A DNA stretch of 64,000 nt from Pseudoalteromonas sp. T1lg88 (lineage in GTDB: Bacteria; Pseudomonadota; Gammaproteobacteria; Enterobacterales; Alteromonadaceae), in assembly GCF_002964765.1 (NCBI RefSeq), contig NZ_PQCF01000007.1, positions 124,001-188,000 on the forward strand. The letters are read 5' to 3'. Both the position numbers and the translations under genes were made by a program. Below the pieces are notes generated by a model. It was not told where the DNA came from. It saw only the letters and a list, made by a program, of their open reading frames with translations, and searched no databases. Positions 38,151 through 48,120 of the stretch are shown here, one piece after another. Position 1 is the stretch's first letter. Each line of letters starts with the position of its first letter.

Positions 38151-38617
38151 TATACGTTATCGAATAGTTTGCGTACCCGATCTAAGGTGACATCGATTTC
38201 AGACACCTTGGCGGGAGCGATAAAGATGGTATCGTCACCGGCTATGGTGCCCAGTACGCCATCGGCCTTGCCCAAGGAGTCGAGCAGGCGGGCAATCAAT
38301 TGCGCCGCACCCGGGCTGGTGTTGATGATGATCATCATTTCATTGTGAACTATATCGATCACCAATTGGCGCAGTGGGGACTTAGCGGTTGGTACGGCGA
38401 GTTCGGCCGGCAAACAGTACACCATTTCCTGTTTGGCATTTCGGGTTCGCACCGCGCCGAATTTACTAAGCATGCGCGAAACCTTGCTTTGACTGATGTT
38501 GTCAAAACCTTGTTCTTTAAGGGCGTCGACAATCTCACCTTGTGAACCAAAGTTTTCTTCTTTAAGAATTGCCTTAAAGGCCTTGACCAAAGCTTCCTGT
38601 TTTTCTTGCGCTTGCAT
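38150..38617 (-). CDS. argR: Arginine repressor ArgR
   Basis: A 155-residue regulator. The N-terminal winged helix includes [21 protein letters not shown], and the C-terminal domain has [16 protein letters not shown] and [11 protein letters not shown] for arginine binding and hexamer formation. It represses arginine synthesis when arginine is bound and can aid site-specific recombination. As in many gammaproteobacteria it is adjacent to and divergent from mdh. No clear pair of ARG boxes was identified in the shared upstream region. Confidence 0.96.
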   Translation of the reverse strand: MQAQEKQEALVKAFKAILKEENFGSQGEIVDALKEQGFDNISQSKVSRMLSKFGAVRTRNAKQEMVYCLPAELAVPTAKSPLRQLVIDIVHNEMMIIINTSPGAAQLIARLLDSLGKADGVLGTIAGDDTIFIAPAKVSEIDVTLDRVRKLFDNV

Positions 38618-38683
38618 AATGTCATTCTTCTTTGCAAATTGTTGTCAATATTCTACCTAAGAAGTCAGTGTATTTCATCTTAG

Positions 38684-38951
38684 TAGGGTCTGTTGACCTT
38701 TGCTGTTTGTTTCTTCAGCAGTTTGTAGTGTATTTATACAAGGCGGCACATGTGTGGTGTAGTTATTCTACATGAACATGTAACAACACAGTAGAAATGC
38801 GCTACAAGCGCTGCCCTACGGGTTCATCTAAACGCATCCTGCTCTGTGTTACTCGCCATGTACATAGAATGACTATGCACCATAACGAGCGTCGTGACCA
38901 GAATGCGTTTAGATTGAACATAAAGTAAACCTCAAAGATAAACAGACCCTA
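38684..38951. mobile_element. MITE-like non-autonomous palindromic element
   Basis: A 268-base segment bounded by TAGGGTCTGTTGACCTTTG at 38684 and its imperfect inverse (CAAAGATAAACAGACCCTA) ending at 38951. Inside, GTTCATCTAAACGCATCCTG (near 38820) is the inverse of CCAGAATGCGTTTAGATTGAAC-like sequence near 38898-38921, and ACATGT / TACATAGAAT-type arms pair further in. The whole unit can fold on itself. It contains no reading frame of note. A TA duplication at the ends is possible. It separates argR from mdh. Confidence 0.75.
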
Positions 38952-39110
38952 GAATCTTTACAGTTAAGTTTACGACTATGGTCGAGATTATCCTCAAAAT
39001 AACGCGGATTAATTTGTCTTTATCGCCTATTTTCATTATCTTTAGGCCATCTTTAGGTCTGATGACCCTAATCTCACATAACCTAGTCTCGTTATTTACG
39101 GAGAATTAAA

Positions 39111-40045
39111 ATGAAAGTTGCCGTTTTAGGTGCTGCCGGTGGTATCGGTCAAGCGCTATCTTTACTACTAAAAAATAGCCTTCCTGCTGGTTCTGAACTG
39201 TCTCTATACGACGTAGCGCCTGTTGTTCCTGGTGTTGCCGTAGACCTATCACACATCCCAACTGCAGTAGCAGTAAAAGGTTTCGGTAAAGACGACCTTG
39301 ATGCAGCACTAAGCGGTTGTGACGTTGTTTTGATCCCAGCGGGTATGCCACGTAAGCCGGGCATGGATCGTGCTGACCTATTCAACGTAAACGCGAGCAT
39401 CATCCAGACTCTTGCTGAAGGCATAGTTAAAAACTGTCCTAAAGCCATGGTGGGTGTTATCACTAACCCGGTAAACGGCACTGTGCCAATCGTTGCTGAA
39501 GTATTCAAAAAAGCGGGTACTTATGACCCAGCTCGCGTATTCGGTGTAACAACGCTTGATGTTATCCGTGCCGAGACTTTCGTAGCTGAGCTTAAAGGTC
39601 TAGACGTAAGCCAGGTTAAAGTTCCTGTGATCGGTGGTCACTCGGGCACAACGATTCTTCCTCTTCTTTCACAAGTGGAAGGCGCTACTTTCTCTGACGA
39701 GGAAATCGCAGCACTTACTACACGTATTCAAAACGCGGGTACTGAAGTTGTTGAAGCTAAAGCCGGTGGCGGTAGTGCAACACTTTCAATGGGTGAGCGG
39801 CAGCACGTTTCTGCCTATCACTAGTGAAAGGCCTACAGGGTGAAGACGTGATCGAATACGCTTACGTTGAAGGTAATGGTGAAGACGCACAATTCTTCGC
39901 ACAGCCAGTACGCCTTGGTAAGAACGGTGTTGAAGAGCTTCTTTCTTACGGCGAGCTAAGCGCGTTTGAGCAAAAAGCAAAAGACGACATGCTTGCAACT
40001 CTGAACAAAGACATCCAAGAAGGTGTCGACTTCATGAATAAATAA
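39111..40045 (+). CDS. mdh: Malate dehydrogenase, frameshifted in this sequence
   Basis: NAD-dependent enzyme of the citric acid cycle. The start [20 protein letters not shown] is the classic dinucleotide fold; [13 protein letters not shown] and GHSGTTILP hold the substrate arginines and catalytic His. The frame reads correctly to SATLSMG (39794), then shifts to ERQHVSAYH and stops at 39824. The true continuation [15 protein letters not shown] resumes one frame over and runs to DFMNK at 40045. Adding one base at about 39795-39800 (a missing G in GAG-GCG) restores about 311 residues, the family length. Such a key gene is unlikely to be dead, so a sequence error is favoured; a real mutation cannot be excluded. 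Confidence 0.93.
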
Positions 40046-40100
40046 GCTAACGCCTTTGGGCAGTTAGTCGCATCCCTTGAGTATTACTCGCGGATGCATA

Positions 40101-40132
40101 AGCCTCTACAGATTGTTGTAGGGGCTTTTTTT
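40101..40132 (+). terminator. Intrinsic terminator of mdh
   Basis: AGCCTCTACA (40101-40110) pairs with TGTAGGGGCT (40117-40126) with wobble, followed by seven T. Confidence 0.9.
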
Positions 40133-40151
40133 ATGCCTTTTTACATACAAT

Positions 40152-40170
40152 TAACTGGTTTGACCATTTG
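40152..40170. promoter_or_regulatory. Upstream PdhR-like operator
   Basis: AACTGGT-TTG-ACCATTT matches the PdhR palindrome AATTGGT-N3-ACCAATT with one mismatch per arm. It is about 170 bases before pdhR and upstream of the core promoter. Confidence 0.6.
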
Positions 40171-40251
40171 TTACCGAGCGAAAATTACTTTCACTTTTGT
40201 CCATATCTTACATACTGAAGTGAATAAAAATGGCGGTGTATAGCGGCAATT

Positions 40252-40280
40252 TTGACAGCCTGAGGGGAATCTGATACCTT
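40252..40280 (+). promoter_or_regulatory. Core promoter of pdhR-aceEF
   Basis: A perfect -35 TTGACA (40252-40257) is followed after 17 bases by TACCTT (40275-40280) as a weak -10. Transcription would begin near 40287, just before the main PdhR operator. Confidence 0.6.
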
Positions 40281-40288
40281 ATCCGCAC

Positions 40289-40307
40289 TTTTTGGTATGA
40301 CCAATTT
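40289..40307. promoter_or_regulatory. PdhR operator at the pdhR transcription start
   Basis: TTGGT-ATG-ACCAA (40292-40304) with flanking T and A bases matches the PdhR consensus. Its place at about +5 to +20 fits repression of pdhR-aceEF when pyruvate is scarce. Confidence 0.88.
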
Positions 40308-40327
40308 ACCCGAAGCTAAAGATAACC

Positions 40328-41077
40328 ATGTCATTAAAAGTCAAAGCAGCGAAACTTTCGGATGTGATCCTAGCGCAACTTGAGAACATGATTCTCGAGG
40401 GCTCGTTAGCACCGGGTGAAAAATTACCGCCGGAGCGTGAGCTTGCGAAACAGTTTGAAGTCTCTCGTCCGTCGCTGCGCGAAGCAATTCAAAAACTCGA
40501 AGCCAAAGGCTTAGTCACTCGTCGTCAAGGCGGTGGCACCTTTGTCAAAAACCAGTTGGAGGAAGGGTTAAGCGATCCGCTTTTCGAGCTGATCAGTAAG
40601 CACCCGGAATCACAATTTGATTTACTAGAGTTTCGTCATGCCCTTGAAGGAATTGCGGCGTACTATGCAGCCTTGCGTGGTACCCAAACTGATTTTGACA
40701 AGGTTAAAGAAAGCTTTGAAAAAATCGCTCAGGTAAGCGATGACCTGGCGGCGAAGGCCAAAGCCATCAATGCCTTTCATTTTTGCATCGCCGAAGCGTC
40801 ACACAATGTAGTTTTGCTGCATTTGGTGCGCGGTATGCAGGCCTTGCTGGAGCAAAATGTCCTGCAAAACCTGCAGGTACTGATGAAGAAAACCGAGGTG
40901 TCACAGCAACTTGCTGAGCACCGTCAAGTGTTGATGGGAGCCGTTATTGAAGGGCACCCAGAGCAGGCACGTTTAGCCAGTAATGCCCACTTAGCCTTTA
41001 TTGAAGAGGCATTATTGGAAGCGACCAAGGAGCACTCACGTATCGAGCGCTCATTGCGACGTACCCGCACACAATAA
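40328..41077 (+). CDS. pdhR: Pyruvate dehydrogenase complex repressor PdhR
   Basis: A 249-residue GntR/FadR-family regulator. The winged helix has [20 protein letters not shown] and [20 protein letters not shown]; the C-terminal FCD ligand domain (from about 95) has metal-binding His residues in [11 protein letters not shown] and [10 protein letters not shown]. Pyruvate releases it from DNA. It begins the pdhR-aceE-aceF-lpd cluster, with a terminator between pdhR and aceE that may be partly bypassed. Two PdhR boxes before its start imply autoregulation. Confidence 0.95.
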   Translation: MSLKVKAAKLSDVILAQLENMILEGSLAPGEKLPPERELAKQFEVSRPSLREAIQKLEAKGLVTRRQGGGTFVKNQLEEGLSDPLFELISKHPESQFDLLEFRHALEGIAAYYAALRGTQTDFDKVKESFEKIAQVSDDLAAKAKAINAFHFCIAEASHNVVLLHLVRGMQALLEQNVLQNLQVLMKKTEVSQQLAEHRQVLMGAVIEGHPEQARLASNAHLAFIEEALLEATKEHSRIERSLRRTRTQ

Positions 41078-41087
41078 AATTCGCTTT

Positions 41088-41124
41088 AAGCCCCTGTGGA
41101 GCCTTGCTCGCACGGGGGCTTTTT
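41088..41124 (+). terminator. Terminator/attenuator between pdhR and aceE
   Basis: AAGCCCCTGTG (41088-41098) pairs with CACGGGGGCTT (41111-41121) with one wobble, followed by TTT. The next gene, aceE, starts 42 bases later, so either a separate aceE promoter or partial read-through is required. Confidence 0.8.
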
Positions 41125-41165
41125 AGCATTTTAAATTCGTATTTTAAACATAAGGAAAACTCCAT

Positions 41166-43832
41166 ATGTCTGAAGTCAATAAAGTTGACGTAGACGCATT
41201 AGAAACCCAAGAGTGGTTACAAGCCCTTGAGTCTGTAGTGCGTGAAGAGGGTGTTGAGCGAGCGCAATTCATTCTTGAGCAAGTGCTAGAGCAAGCGCGT
41301 TTAGACGGTGTTGATATGCCAACCGGCACCACCACTAACTACGTTAATACCATCCCTGCAGATCAAGAACCTGCATACCCGGGTGATGTAAATATCGAGC
41401 GCCGTATCCGCTCTATCATCCGTTGGAATGCGATCATGATTGTTCTGCGTGCGTCTAAGAAGGAACTTGACTTAGGTGGACACATGGCGTCTTTCCAGTC
41501 GTCAGCAGCCTTCTACGAAGTATGCTTTAACCACTTCTTCCGTGCTCCTAATGAGCAAGACGGCGGTGACCTGGTTTATTACCAAGGCCACATTTCACCG
41601 GGTATTTATGCCCGTGCTTTTGTTGAAGGTCGTTTGACTGCAGATCAGCTTGATAACTTCCGTCAGGAAGTGGATGGCAAGGGTCTTCCTTCCTACCCGC
41701 ACCCGAAATTAATGCCAGAGTTCTGGCAGTTCCCAACCGTATCCATGGGTCTGGGTCCAATTGCGTCAATCTATCAAGCGCGTTTCCTTAAGTACCTTGA
41801 CGGCCGTGGTCTTAAAGACACATCTAACCAGCGCGTTTATGCCTTCCTGGGTGACGGTGAGATGGATGAGCCAGAATCACGTGGTGCGATTTCATTCGCC
41901 GCTCGTGAAGGTCTGGATAACCTATGTTACCTAATTAACTGTAACCTGCAGCGTCTAGATGGACCTGTAATGGGTAATGGCAAGATCATTCAAGAGCTTG
42001 AAGGTCTGTTCAAAGGTGCCGGCTGGAACGTGATCAAGGTTGTATGGGGCAGTGGCTGGGATAAGCTTCTTGCTAAAGATACAACAGGTAAGCTATTACA
42101 GCTTATGAACGAAACGCTTGATGGTGACTACCAAACCTATAAAGCGAAGGATGGCGCCTACGTACGTGAGCACTTCTTTGGTCGTTACCCAGAAACTGCA
42201 GCCCTTGTTGCCGATATGACTGACGAAGAGATCTTCGCCCTTAAGCGCGGTGGTCATGAGCCTTCGAAACTATTCGCAGCATTCAAATCAGCACAAGAAA
42301 CCAAAGGTCGTCCAACTGTAATCCTTGCAAAAACCGTTAAAGGTTATGGCATGGGTGATGCTGCTGAAGGTAAGAACATCGCGCACCAGGTTAAGAAAAT
42401 GGACATGACCCACGTAGCGCACCTACGTAGCCGTCTTGGTCTAGATGACTTGGTATCTGAAGATGATTTAGCAAATCTTCCGTACCTGACTCTGGAAGAA
42501 GGTTCGAAAGAGTACGAATACCTGCACGCCCGTCGTAATGCCCTACACGGTTACACGCCACAGCGTCTACCTAACTTTAGCGAAGAGCTGGCATTACCTC
42601 AGTTAGATGCATTCAAGCCACTGCTTGAAGAGCAAAAGCGTGAAGTTTCAACGACCATGTCTTTCGTACGTACCTTAAACGTACTTCTTAAAGACAAGGG
42701 CATTGGTAAAAACATAGTGCCTATTATTGCCGATGAAGCCCGTACTTTCGGTATGGAAGGTCTGTTCCGTCAAATCGGTATTTATAACCCGCGCGGCCAG
42801 AACTACAGTCCAGAAGACCGTGACATCGTTTCTTACTATAAAGAAGACCAAGGTGGTCAGGTACTGCAAGAAGGTATCAACGAGCTAGGTGCAATGTCTT
42901 CATGGGTTGCTGCAGCAACATCATACAGCACCAACGATCTACCTATGATCCCGTTCTACATCTACTACTCAATGTTTGGTTTCCAACGTGTAGGTGACAT
43001 GGCGTGGATGGCCGGTGACCAACAAGCACGTGGCTTCCTTCTAGGTGCAACGGCTGGTCGTACAACGCTTAATGGTGAAGGTCTGCAGCACGAAGATGGT
43101 CACAGCCATATTCTTGCAAACACAGTGCCTAACTGTATTTCTTACGACCCAACGTTTGGCTACGAAGTTGCTGTAATTATCGAAGACGGTATCCGTCGCA
43201 TGTACGGTGAGAACCAAGAGAACGTGTTCTACTACCTGACTCTGATGAACGAAAACTACCATCAGCCGGCGATGCCAGAAGGCGCCGAAGAAGGTATTCG
43301 TAAGGGTATCTACAAGCTAGAAAGTTACGCTGGCAGCAAAGGCCAGGTACAGCTTCTAAGCTCAGGTACTATCATGAATGAAGTACGCAAAGCAGCACAG
43401 ATCCTTAGCGATGACTACGGCATTGCCTCTGACGTATTCTCGGTAACCTCATTCAATGAGATCACCCGTGATGCTCAAGACGCAGACCGTTACAACATGC
43501 TACACCCAGAAGCAGAGGCAAAAGTGCCTTATGTAACTTCTGTACTAGGTGATGCACCTGCGATTGCTGCGACCGACTATATGAAGAACTATGCAGAGCA
43601 AATTCGTGCCTTTATCCCGGCTGAGTCTTACCGCGTACTAGGTACCGACGGTTACGGTCGTTCGGATAGCCGTGAAAACCTACGTCGTCACTTCGAAGTG
43701 AACGCAGGTTACGTGGTAGTTGCCGCACTGACTGAGCTGGCTAAACGTGGTGATGTTGAGAAGTCTGTAATTGCCGAAGCAATTAAGAAATTCAACATCG
43801 ACGCAGACAAGATTAACCCGCTGTACGCTTAA
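41166..43832 (+). CDS. aceE: Pyruvate dehydrogenase E1 component AceE
   Basis: An 888-residue homodimeric-type E1, normal length. It decarboxylates pyruvate with thiamine diphosphate and passes the acetyl group to the lipoyl arm of AceF. The ThDP motif [12 protein letters not shown] followed by [12 protein letters not shown] is visible near 230-265. [14 protein letters not shown] and [13 protein letters not shown] are conserved active-site blocks. SD AAGGAAAA precedes the ATG. Codon use (many GGT, CTA, GTT, GAC) marks a highly expressed gene like mdh and lpd here. Confidence 0.97.
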   Translation: MSEVNKVDVDALETQEWLQALESVVREEGVERAQFILEQVLEQARLDGVDMPTGTTTNYVNTIPADQEPAYPGDVNIERRIRSIIRWNAIMIVLRASKKELDLGGHMASFQSSAAFYEVCFNHFFRAPNEQDGGDLVYYQGHISPGIYARAFVEGRLTADQLDNFRQEVDGKGLPSYPHPKLMPEFWQFPTVSMGLGPIASIYQARFLKYLDGRGLKDTSNQRVYAFLGDGEMDEPESRGAISFAAREGLDNLCYLINCNLQRLDGPVMGNGKIIQELEGLFKGAGWNVIKVVWGSGWDKLLAKDTTGKLLQLMNETLDGDYQTYKAKDGAYVREHFFGRYPETAALVADMTDEEIFALKRGGHEPSKLFAAFKSAQETKGRPTVILAKTVKGYGMGDAAEGKNIAHQVKKMDMTHVAHLRSRLGLDDLVSEDDLANLPYLTLEEGSKEYEYLHARRNALHGYTPQRLPNFSEELALPQLDAFKPLLEEQKREVSTTMSFVRTLNVLLKDKGIGKNIVPIIADEARTFGMEGLFRQIGIYNPRGQNYSPEDRDIVSYYKEDQGGQVLQEGINELGAMSSWVAAATSYSTNDLPMIPFYIYYSMFGFQRVGDMAWMAGDQQARGFLLGATAGRTTLNGEGLQHEDGHSHILANTVPNCISYDPTFGYEVAVIIEDGIRRMYGENQENVFYYLTLMNENYHQPAMPEGAEEGIRKGIYKLESYAGSKGQVQLLSSGTIMNEVRKAAQILSDDYGIASDVFSVTSFNEITRDAQDADRYNMLHPEAEAKVPYVTSVLGDAPAIAATDYMKNYAEQIRAFIPAESYRVLGTDGYGRSDSRENLRRHFEVNAGYVVVAALTELAKRGDVEKSVIAEAIKKFNIDADKINPLYA

Positions 43833-43842
43833 GAGGTTAGCA

Positions 43843-45732
43843 ATGACTATTGAAATTAAAGTTCCAGATATCGGCGGTGATGAGGTTGAAGTTACTGAGA
43901 TTCTTGTTGCCGTTGGCGACAAGGTTGAAGTTGAGCAATCGCTTATTACCGTAGAAGGCGACAAGGCCTCTATGGAAGTACCTGCAAGCGAAGCGGGTGT
44001 GGTTAAAGAGATTAAAATCGCTGAAGGCGACACGGTTTCAACCGGCACCTTGATCATGATTTTCGAAGGTGAGTCGGCGGTAGCCGAAGCTGCGCCTGCG
44101 CAAGAAAGTGCACCTGCCGCCCCAGCGGCGAGCGCGGCTGCAAGCGAAAGCGTTGACATCAAGGTACCTGATATCGGTGACGATGAAGTTGAAGTTACTG
44201 AAATCATGGTCAGCGTCGGCGACACGGTAGAAGAAGAGCAATCAATCCTAAGCGTTGAAGGCGACAAGGCTTCTATGGAAGTACCCGCACCACAAGCCGG
44301 TGTGGTTAAAGAAATTAAAGTCAACGTAGGCGATAAGGTGAAAACTGGCTCGCTGGTGTTTGTCTTTGAAACTGCCGGCTCAGCACCTGCTGCAGCGCCA
44401 GCCGCTCCAGCTCAGGCACCAGCAAAAACTGGTGGCGTTGAAATCAAAGAAGTGGTTGTGCCAGATATCGGCGGTGACGAAGTTGAAGTGACCGAAGTTA
44501 TGGTCAGCGCTGGTGACAGCGTCTCAGAAGAGCAATCAATTCTGAGCGTTGAAGGCGACAAGGCCTCTATGGAAGTGCCTGCTCCTTTCGCCGGTATCGT
44601 CAAAGAAGTAAAAGTGAATGTGGGCGACAAGGTGAGCACTGGCTCTCTTATCTTCACCTTCGAAGTGCAAGGCTCAGTGCCAGTAGATGCAAGTGCGGCT
44701 GCACCTGCTGCTACAGCAACGCCTGCCGCTGCACCAGCTGCCGCTCCTGCTCAAAAAGCAGGTGGTCCGGCGCCAGCGAAGCGTGAAGACTTCGTTGAGA
44801 ACAGTGACTATGCGCACGCATCGCCTGTGGTTCGCCGCTTAGCGCGTGAGTTTGGTATCAACCTTGCGAAAGTAAAAGGGACTGGCCGTAAGAACCGCGT
44901 TGTTAAAGAAGACGTGCAGAACTATGTGAAAGAGTTAGTGAAGCAGGTTGAGTCTGGCAATGCCGGTAAAGGTGGTAATGGTGCGGGTGTAGATCTGATC
45001 CCATGGCCAAAAGTGGACTTCAGCAAGTTCGGCGATGTGGAAGAGAAGAAACTTTCACGTATCCAGAAACTATCTGGTGCCAACCTGCACCGTAACTGGG
45101 TTCATATCCCTCACGTAACTCAATACGATGAAGCGGATATCACCAGCTTGGAAGCTTTCCGTAAGGAGCAAAATGCCCTTGCCGAGAAGAAAAAGCTAGG
45201 CGTGAAGATCACTCCACTTGTGTTCGTAATGAAGGCAGCGGCGAAAGCGTTGGAAGAGTTCCCAACCTTTAACTCATCGCTATCGGAAGACGGTGAAAGC
45301 CTGATCCTGAAGAAATACGTACACATAGGTATCGCTGTAGATACACCAAACGGTTTGGTTGTACCGGTAGTGCGTGATGTAAACAAAAAAGGCATCATCG
45401 AACTATCACGTGAGCTGATGGAAATTTCTGCCAAAGCGCGCGATGGCAAGCTGACCTCTGCAGATATGCAGGGCGGCTGTTTCACCATCTCCAGCCTGGG
45501 TGGCATCGGCGGTACGGCATTTACGCCAATCGTGAATGCGCCAGAAGTGGCGATCTTGGGTGTGTCTAAGTCTGACTTCAAACCTAAGTGGAATGGTAAA
45601 GAGTTTGAGCCGCGCCTCATGGTGCCGCTAAGCTGCTCATACGACCACCGTGTAATTGACGGTGCCTTGGCAGCACGCTTCACTGTGACCCTGGCAAATT
45701 ACCTAAGCGATATTCGCAACCTGGTAATGTAA
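43843..45732 (+). CDS. aceF: Dihydrolipoamide acetyltransferase AceF (three lipoyl domains)
   Basis: A 629-residue E2 core. Three N-terminal lipoyl domains each contain a [11 protein letters not shown] motif with lipoylated Lys41, Lys142 and Lys240, separated by Ala/Pro-rich flexible linkers. The E1/E3-binding domain ([17 protein letters not shown], about 325-360) follows, then the catalytic domain ending in [14 protein letters not shown] with His602. The ATG at 43843 is used because the longer frame is read from the aceE end. It begins 10 bases after aceE. The lipoyl repeats are near-identical internally, as in E. coli. Confidence 0.97.
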   Translation: MTIEIKVPDIGGDEVEVTEILVAVGDKVEVEQSLITVEGDKASMEVPASEAGVVKEIKIAEGDTVSTGTLIMIFEGESAVAEAAPAQESAPAAPAASAAASESVDIKVPDIGDDEVEVTEIMVSVGDTVEEEQSILSVEGDKASMEVPAPQAGVVKEIKVNVGDKVKTGSLVFVFETAGSAPAAAPAAPAQAPAKTGGVEIKEVVVPDIGGDEVEVTEVMVSAGDSVSEEQSILSVEGDKASMEVPAPFAGIVKEVKVNVGDKVSTGSLIFTFEVQGSVPVDASAAAPAATATPAAAPAAAPAQKAGGPAPAKREDFVENSDYAHASPVVRRLAREFGINLAKVKGTGRKNRVVKEDVQNYVKELVKQVESGNAGKGGNGAGVDLIPWPKVDFSKFGDVEEKKLSRIQKLSGANLHRNWVHIPHVTQYDEADITSLEAFRKEQNALAEKKKLGVKITPLVFVMKAAAKALEEFPTFNSSLSEDGESLILKKYVHIGIAVDTPNGLVVPVVRDVNKKGIIELSRELMEISAKARDGKLTSADMQGGCFTISSLGGIGGTAFTPIVNAPEVAILGVSKSDFKPKWNGKEFEPRLMVPLSCSYDHRVIDGALAARFTVTLANYLSDIRNLVM

Positions 45733-45751
45733 GCTAAATAGATAGAACTTT

Positions 45752-45786
45752 AATCCCAGTAAACGGTTTTTACTGGGATTTTTTTA
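45752..45786 (+). terminator. Intrinsic terminator after aceF
   Basis: AATCCCAGTAAA (45752-45763) pairs with TTTACTGGGATT (45769-45780), followed by seven T. lpd must then rely on read-through or its own promoter in the remaining 100 bases. Confidence 0.93.
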
Positions 45787-45885
45787 CTTTGCAATGATAC
45801 AATCTTTGCACAATTTTTGTGAGTAATGGCGGGTAAATGAAATTATTCGTTATTGCTTCCCGTTCGGACAAAATAAGGTAATAGC

Positions 45886-47298
45886 ATGAGCAACGAAATC
45901 AAAACTCAAGTCGTTGTACTAGGCGGTGGTCCTGGTGGTTATTCTGCAGCTTTCCGTGCCGCAGACTTAGGTTTAGAAGTCACTCTAGTTGAGTCACGCA
46001 GCACCCTTGGTGGCGTGTGCTTGAACGTAGGTTGTATTCCATCTAAAGCACTACTTCACGTTGCTAAAGTTATTGATGACGCAAGCGAAATGGCGTCTCA
46101 CGGTGTTTCTTTCGGCAAGCCTGAAATCGACCTGGACAAGATCCGTGGTTGGAAAGAGTCTGTAATTGGCCAGCTAACTGGCGGCCTAGACGGCATGGCG
46201 AAAATGCGTAAAGTGAAGGTAGTTAACGGCTACGGTAAATTCACTGGCAGCAATACCCTAGACGTTGATGGCACTACTATCACTTTCGACAATGCTATTA
46301 TCGCTGCGGGCTCTCAGCCTGTTAACCTACCTTTCATCCCTGAAGATGATCGCGTAATCGATTCAACCGGTGCCCTTGAGCTTAAAGACGTTCCTGAGAA
46401 ACTACTTGTACTAGGTGGTGGTATCATCGGTCTTGAGATGGGTACTGTTTACCGTGCACTAGGTTCACAAATCGACGTTGTTGAATTTGCTGATCAACTA
46501 GTTCCTGCGGCTGATAAAGACGTTATCAAGATCTACACGCGCTACGTAAAAGACAAGTTCAACGTAATGCTTTCTACTAAGGTAGTTGCTGTTGAAGCGA
46601 AAGACGATGGTCTTTACGTATCATTCGAAGGTAAGAATGCACCTGCTGAGCCAGTACGTTACGACAAGGTACTAGTTGCTGTTGGTCGTACACCTAACGG
46701 TAAACTTATCGACGCTGAGAAAGCGGGTGTTAACGTAGACGAGCGCGGCTTCATCAACACCGACAAGCAAATGAAGACCAATGTTGGTCACATCTATGCA
46801 ATCGGTGACGTTGTAGGTCAGCCTATGCTTGCGCACAAAGCGGTTCACGAAGGTCACGTTGCTGCCGAGGTTATCTCTGGTCAGAAGCACTTCTTCGATC
46901 CTAAGTGTATTCCTTCAATCGCTTACACAGATCCAGAAATCGCTTGGGTAGGTGTAACTGAGAAAGAAGCGAAAGAGCAAGGCCTTAATATTGAAACTGC
47001 GGTATTCCCGTGGGCAGCATCGGGTCGTGCTATCGCTTCTGCACGTACCGAAGGTCAAACTAAGCTTATCTTCGATAAGGACAATGGCCGTATCATTGGT
47101 GGTGCCATGGTTGGTATCAACGCCGGTGAAATGCTGGGTGAAATCGGCCTAGCGGTTGAGATGGGTGCAGACGGTGAAGACCTGGCGCTAACTATCCATG
47201 CTCACCCGACTCTTAACGAGTCTATCGGTCTAGCTGCAGAAATCTTTGAAGGTTCAATCACTGACCTACCAAACAAAAAAGCAGTTAAGAAGAAGTAA
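45886..47298 (+). CDS. lpd: Dihydrolipoamide dehydrogenase Lpd
   Basis: A 470-residue FAD enzyme (E3) that reoxidises dihydrolipoamide in pyruvate, 2-oxoglutarate and glycine complexes. FAD motif VLGGGPGGYSAAFRAADLG is at 11-29; the redox disulfide is Cys45/Cys50 in GGVCLNVGCIPSK; a second Rossmann motif is LVLGGGIIGLEMG; the catalytic His is in HAHPTLNES. Its strongly biased codons match aceE and aceF. The terminator before it and the 153-base gap suggest it can be expressed separately for its other complexes. Confidence 0.97.
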   Translation: MSNEIKTQVVVLGGGPGGYSAAFRAADLGLEVTLVESRSTLGGVCLNVGCIPSKALLHVAKVIDDASEMASHGVSFGKPEIDLDKIRGWKESVIGQLTGGLDGMAKMRKVKVVNGYGKFTGSNTLDVDGTTITFDNAIIAAGSQPVNLPFIPEDDRVIDSTGALELKDVPEKLLVLGGGIIGLEMGTVYRALGSQIDVVEFADQLVPAADKDVIKIYTRYVKDKFNVMLSTKVVAVEAKDDGLYVSFEGKNAPAEPVRYDKVLVAVGRTPNGKLIDAEKAGVNVDERGFINTDKQMKTNVGHIYAIGDVVGQPMLAHKAVHEGHVAAEVISGQKHFFDPKCIPSIAYTDPEIAWVGVTEKEAKEQGLNIETAVFPWAASGRAIASARTEGQTKLIFDKDNGRIIGGAMVGINAGEMLGEIGLAVEMGADGEDLALTIHAHPTLNESIGLAAEIFEGSITDLPNKKAVKKK

Positions 47299-47316
47299 GC
47301 GCTTTTTCTAAGTAAT

Positions 47317-47345
47317 AAAAAACCCGGCCTAAGCCGGGTTTTTTG
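47317..47345 (+). terminator. Intrinsic terminator of lpd
   Basis: AAAAAACCCGGC pairs with GCCGGGTTTTTT around CTAA, with T-run continuing. Confidence 0.95.
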
Positions 47346-47384
47346 TTTTTATGCTTCGCTATGATTGCGAATTAAACTGCTAGT

Positions 47385-47756
47385 TCACATGCTCGGCCCT
47401 GGCCAACTGCCTTTTTGGCAGAGATAAACCAGTTGCTGGCATGCTTGAACAAAATCACGGCCGTTACGCTCTGCAAGCATGGCATTCGTGAGTTGTTCAC
47501 GCGAGAGTTTTGGCGTTACTTCTTGCAGCGCTTCAAAGGTGTCTAACACCCTTTCCGCTAGCCCTTTTCGGTACTGCTCGATGTGAGCGAGCCATACCGG
47601 CATATATTCGTGTCGTACCTTGGCGCCATCTAGTGCACCAATTGGCTGATGCCCCTGACCTTCTATTAAGGTGCAGCTCAGTGCCATAAAGCTATTTATT
47701 TTATCCATCTGCTCACCATACCTGTGTAATACCAGTTCACTTAAATAGCTAATCAT
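47385..47756 (-). CDS. Hypothetical protein, 123 residues
   Basis: No family was recognised. The sequence is mainly helical, with no membrane segment and no signal peptide. It has MISYLSELVLHRYGEQMDKI at the start, a cluster ALSCTLIEGQGHQPIGALDG and RVLDTFEALQEVTPKLSREQL in the middle, and a Cys/Gln segment FVQACQQLVYLCQKGSW at the end. A second start 16 codons in (MDKINSF, preceded by GGTGAG) is possible. Codon use is ordinary. It converges on lpd and has no obvious partner. It is more likely real than not because the frame is long and free of antisense genes. Confidence 0.55.
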   Translation of the reverse strand: MISYLSELVLHRYGEQMDKINSFMALSCTLIEGQGHQPIGALDGAKVRHEYMPVWLAHIEQYRKGLAERVLDTFEALQEVTPKLSREQLTNAMLAERNGRDFVQACQQLVYLCQKGSWPGPSM

Positions 47757-48120
47757 TCCAGCGGGCTAAATATCATGTTCACTGTGTCGGAACTTTCCCA
47801 TGTAGAATGCTCCATAAGAAAAATTCCGCCTTGTGAACATAGCATTTATCCAGCGCTATCTCTGATCACATACTCAACAGAATTGGTATCAGCTCTCAAA
47901 CTAGAGATTACAAAATATAGCCGTATTTTTGACAGCCTGACATTACATCTGATTACAAAGTGAACAGTTTGTGTTTTTTAACCTGGGTCAGAGCAGGGCT
48001 CAAAGCCGCAGTTATTTGGCTATGGTTTTGATATTTTTCGGCTTTCGCTTAATAAAATAGCGCGGGATAAGGCTAAAAGAAAATGTGTATTTTTTTCGTA
48101 ACTATTTTTGTCAGTGGCAC
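47757..48120. other. Gene-free stretch with an orphan copy of the pdhR promoter core
   Basis: No credible gene is seen on either strand. The part at 47916-47958 resembles the pdhR promoter: 22 of 25 bases match 40239-40263 (including TTTTGACAGCCTGA), followed in both by ATCTGAT. A partial AATTGGTAT half-site lies 30 bases upstream. Nothing on the plus strand lies close downstream, as the next plus gene begins at 48734. The rest is AT-rich sequence without repeats. Confidence 0.55.

Noticed and set aside
43860-44620. Repeated DNA that might suggest a CRISPR or tandem repeat array
   Set aside because: The repeat unit is about 300 bases and encodes lipoyl domains of AceF.
43680-44657. Long minus-strand frames antisense to aceF with Ser/Thr-rich repeats
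   Set aside because: They are the mirror of the three lipoyl repeats and their biased codons; no start signals and the plus-strand gene is certain.
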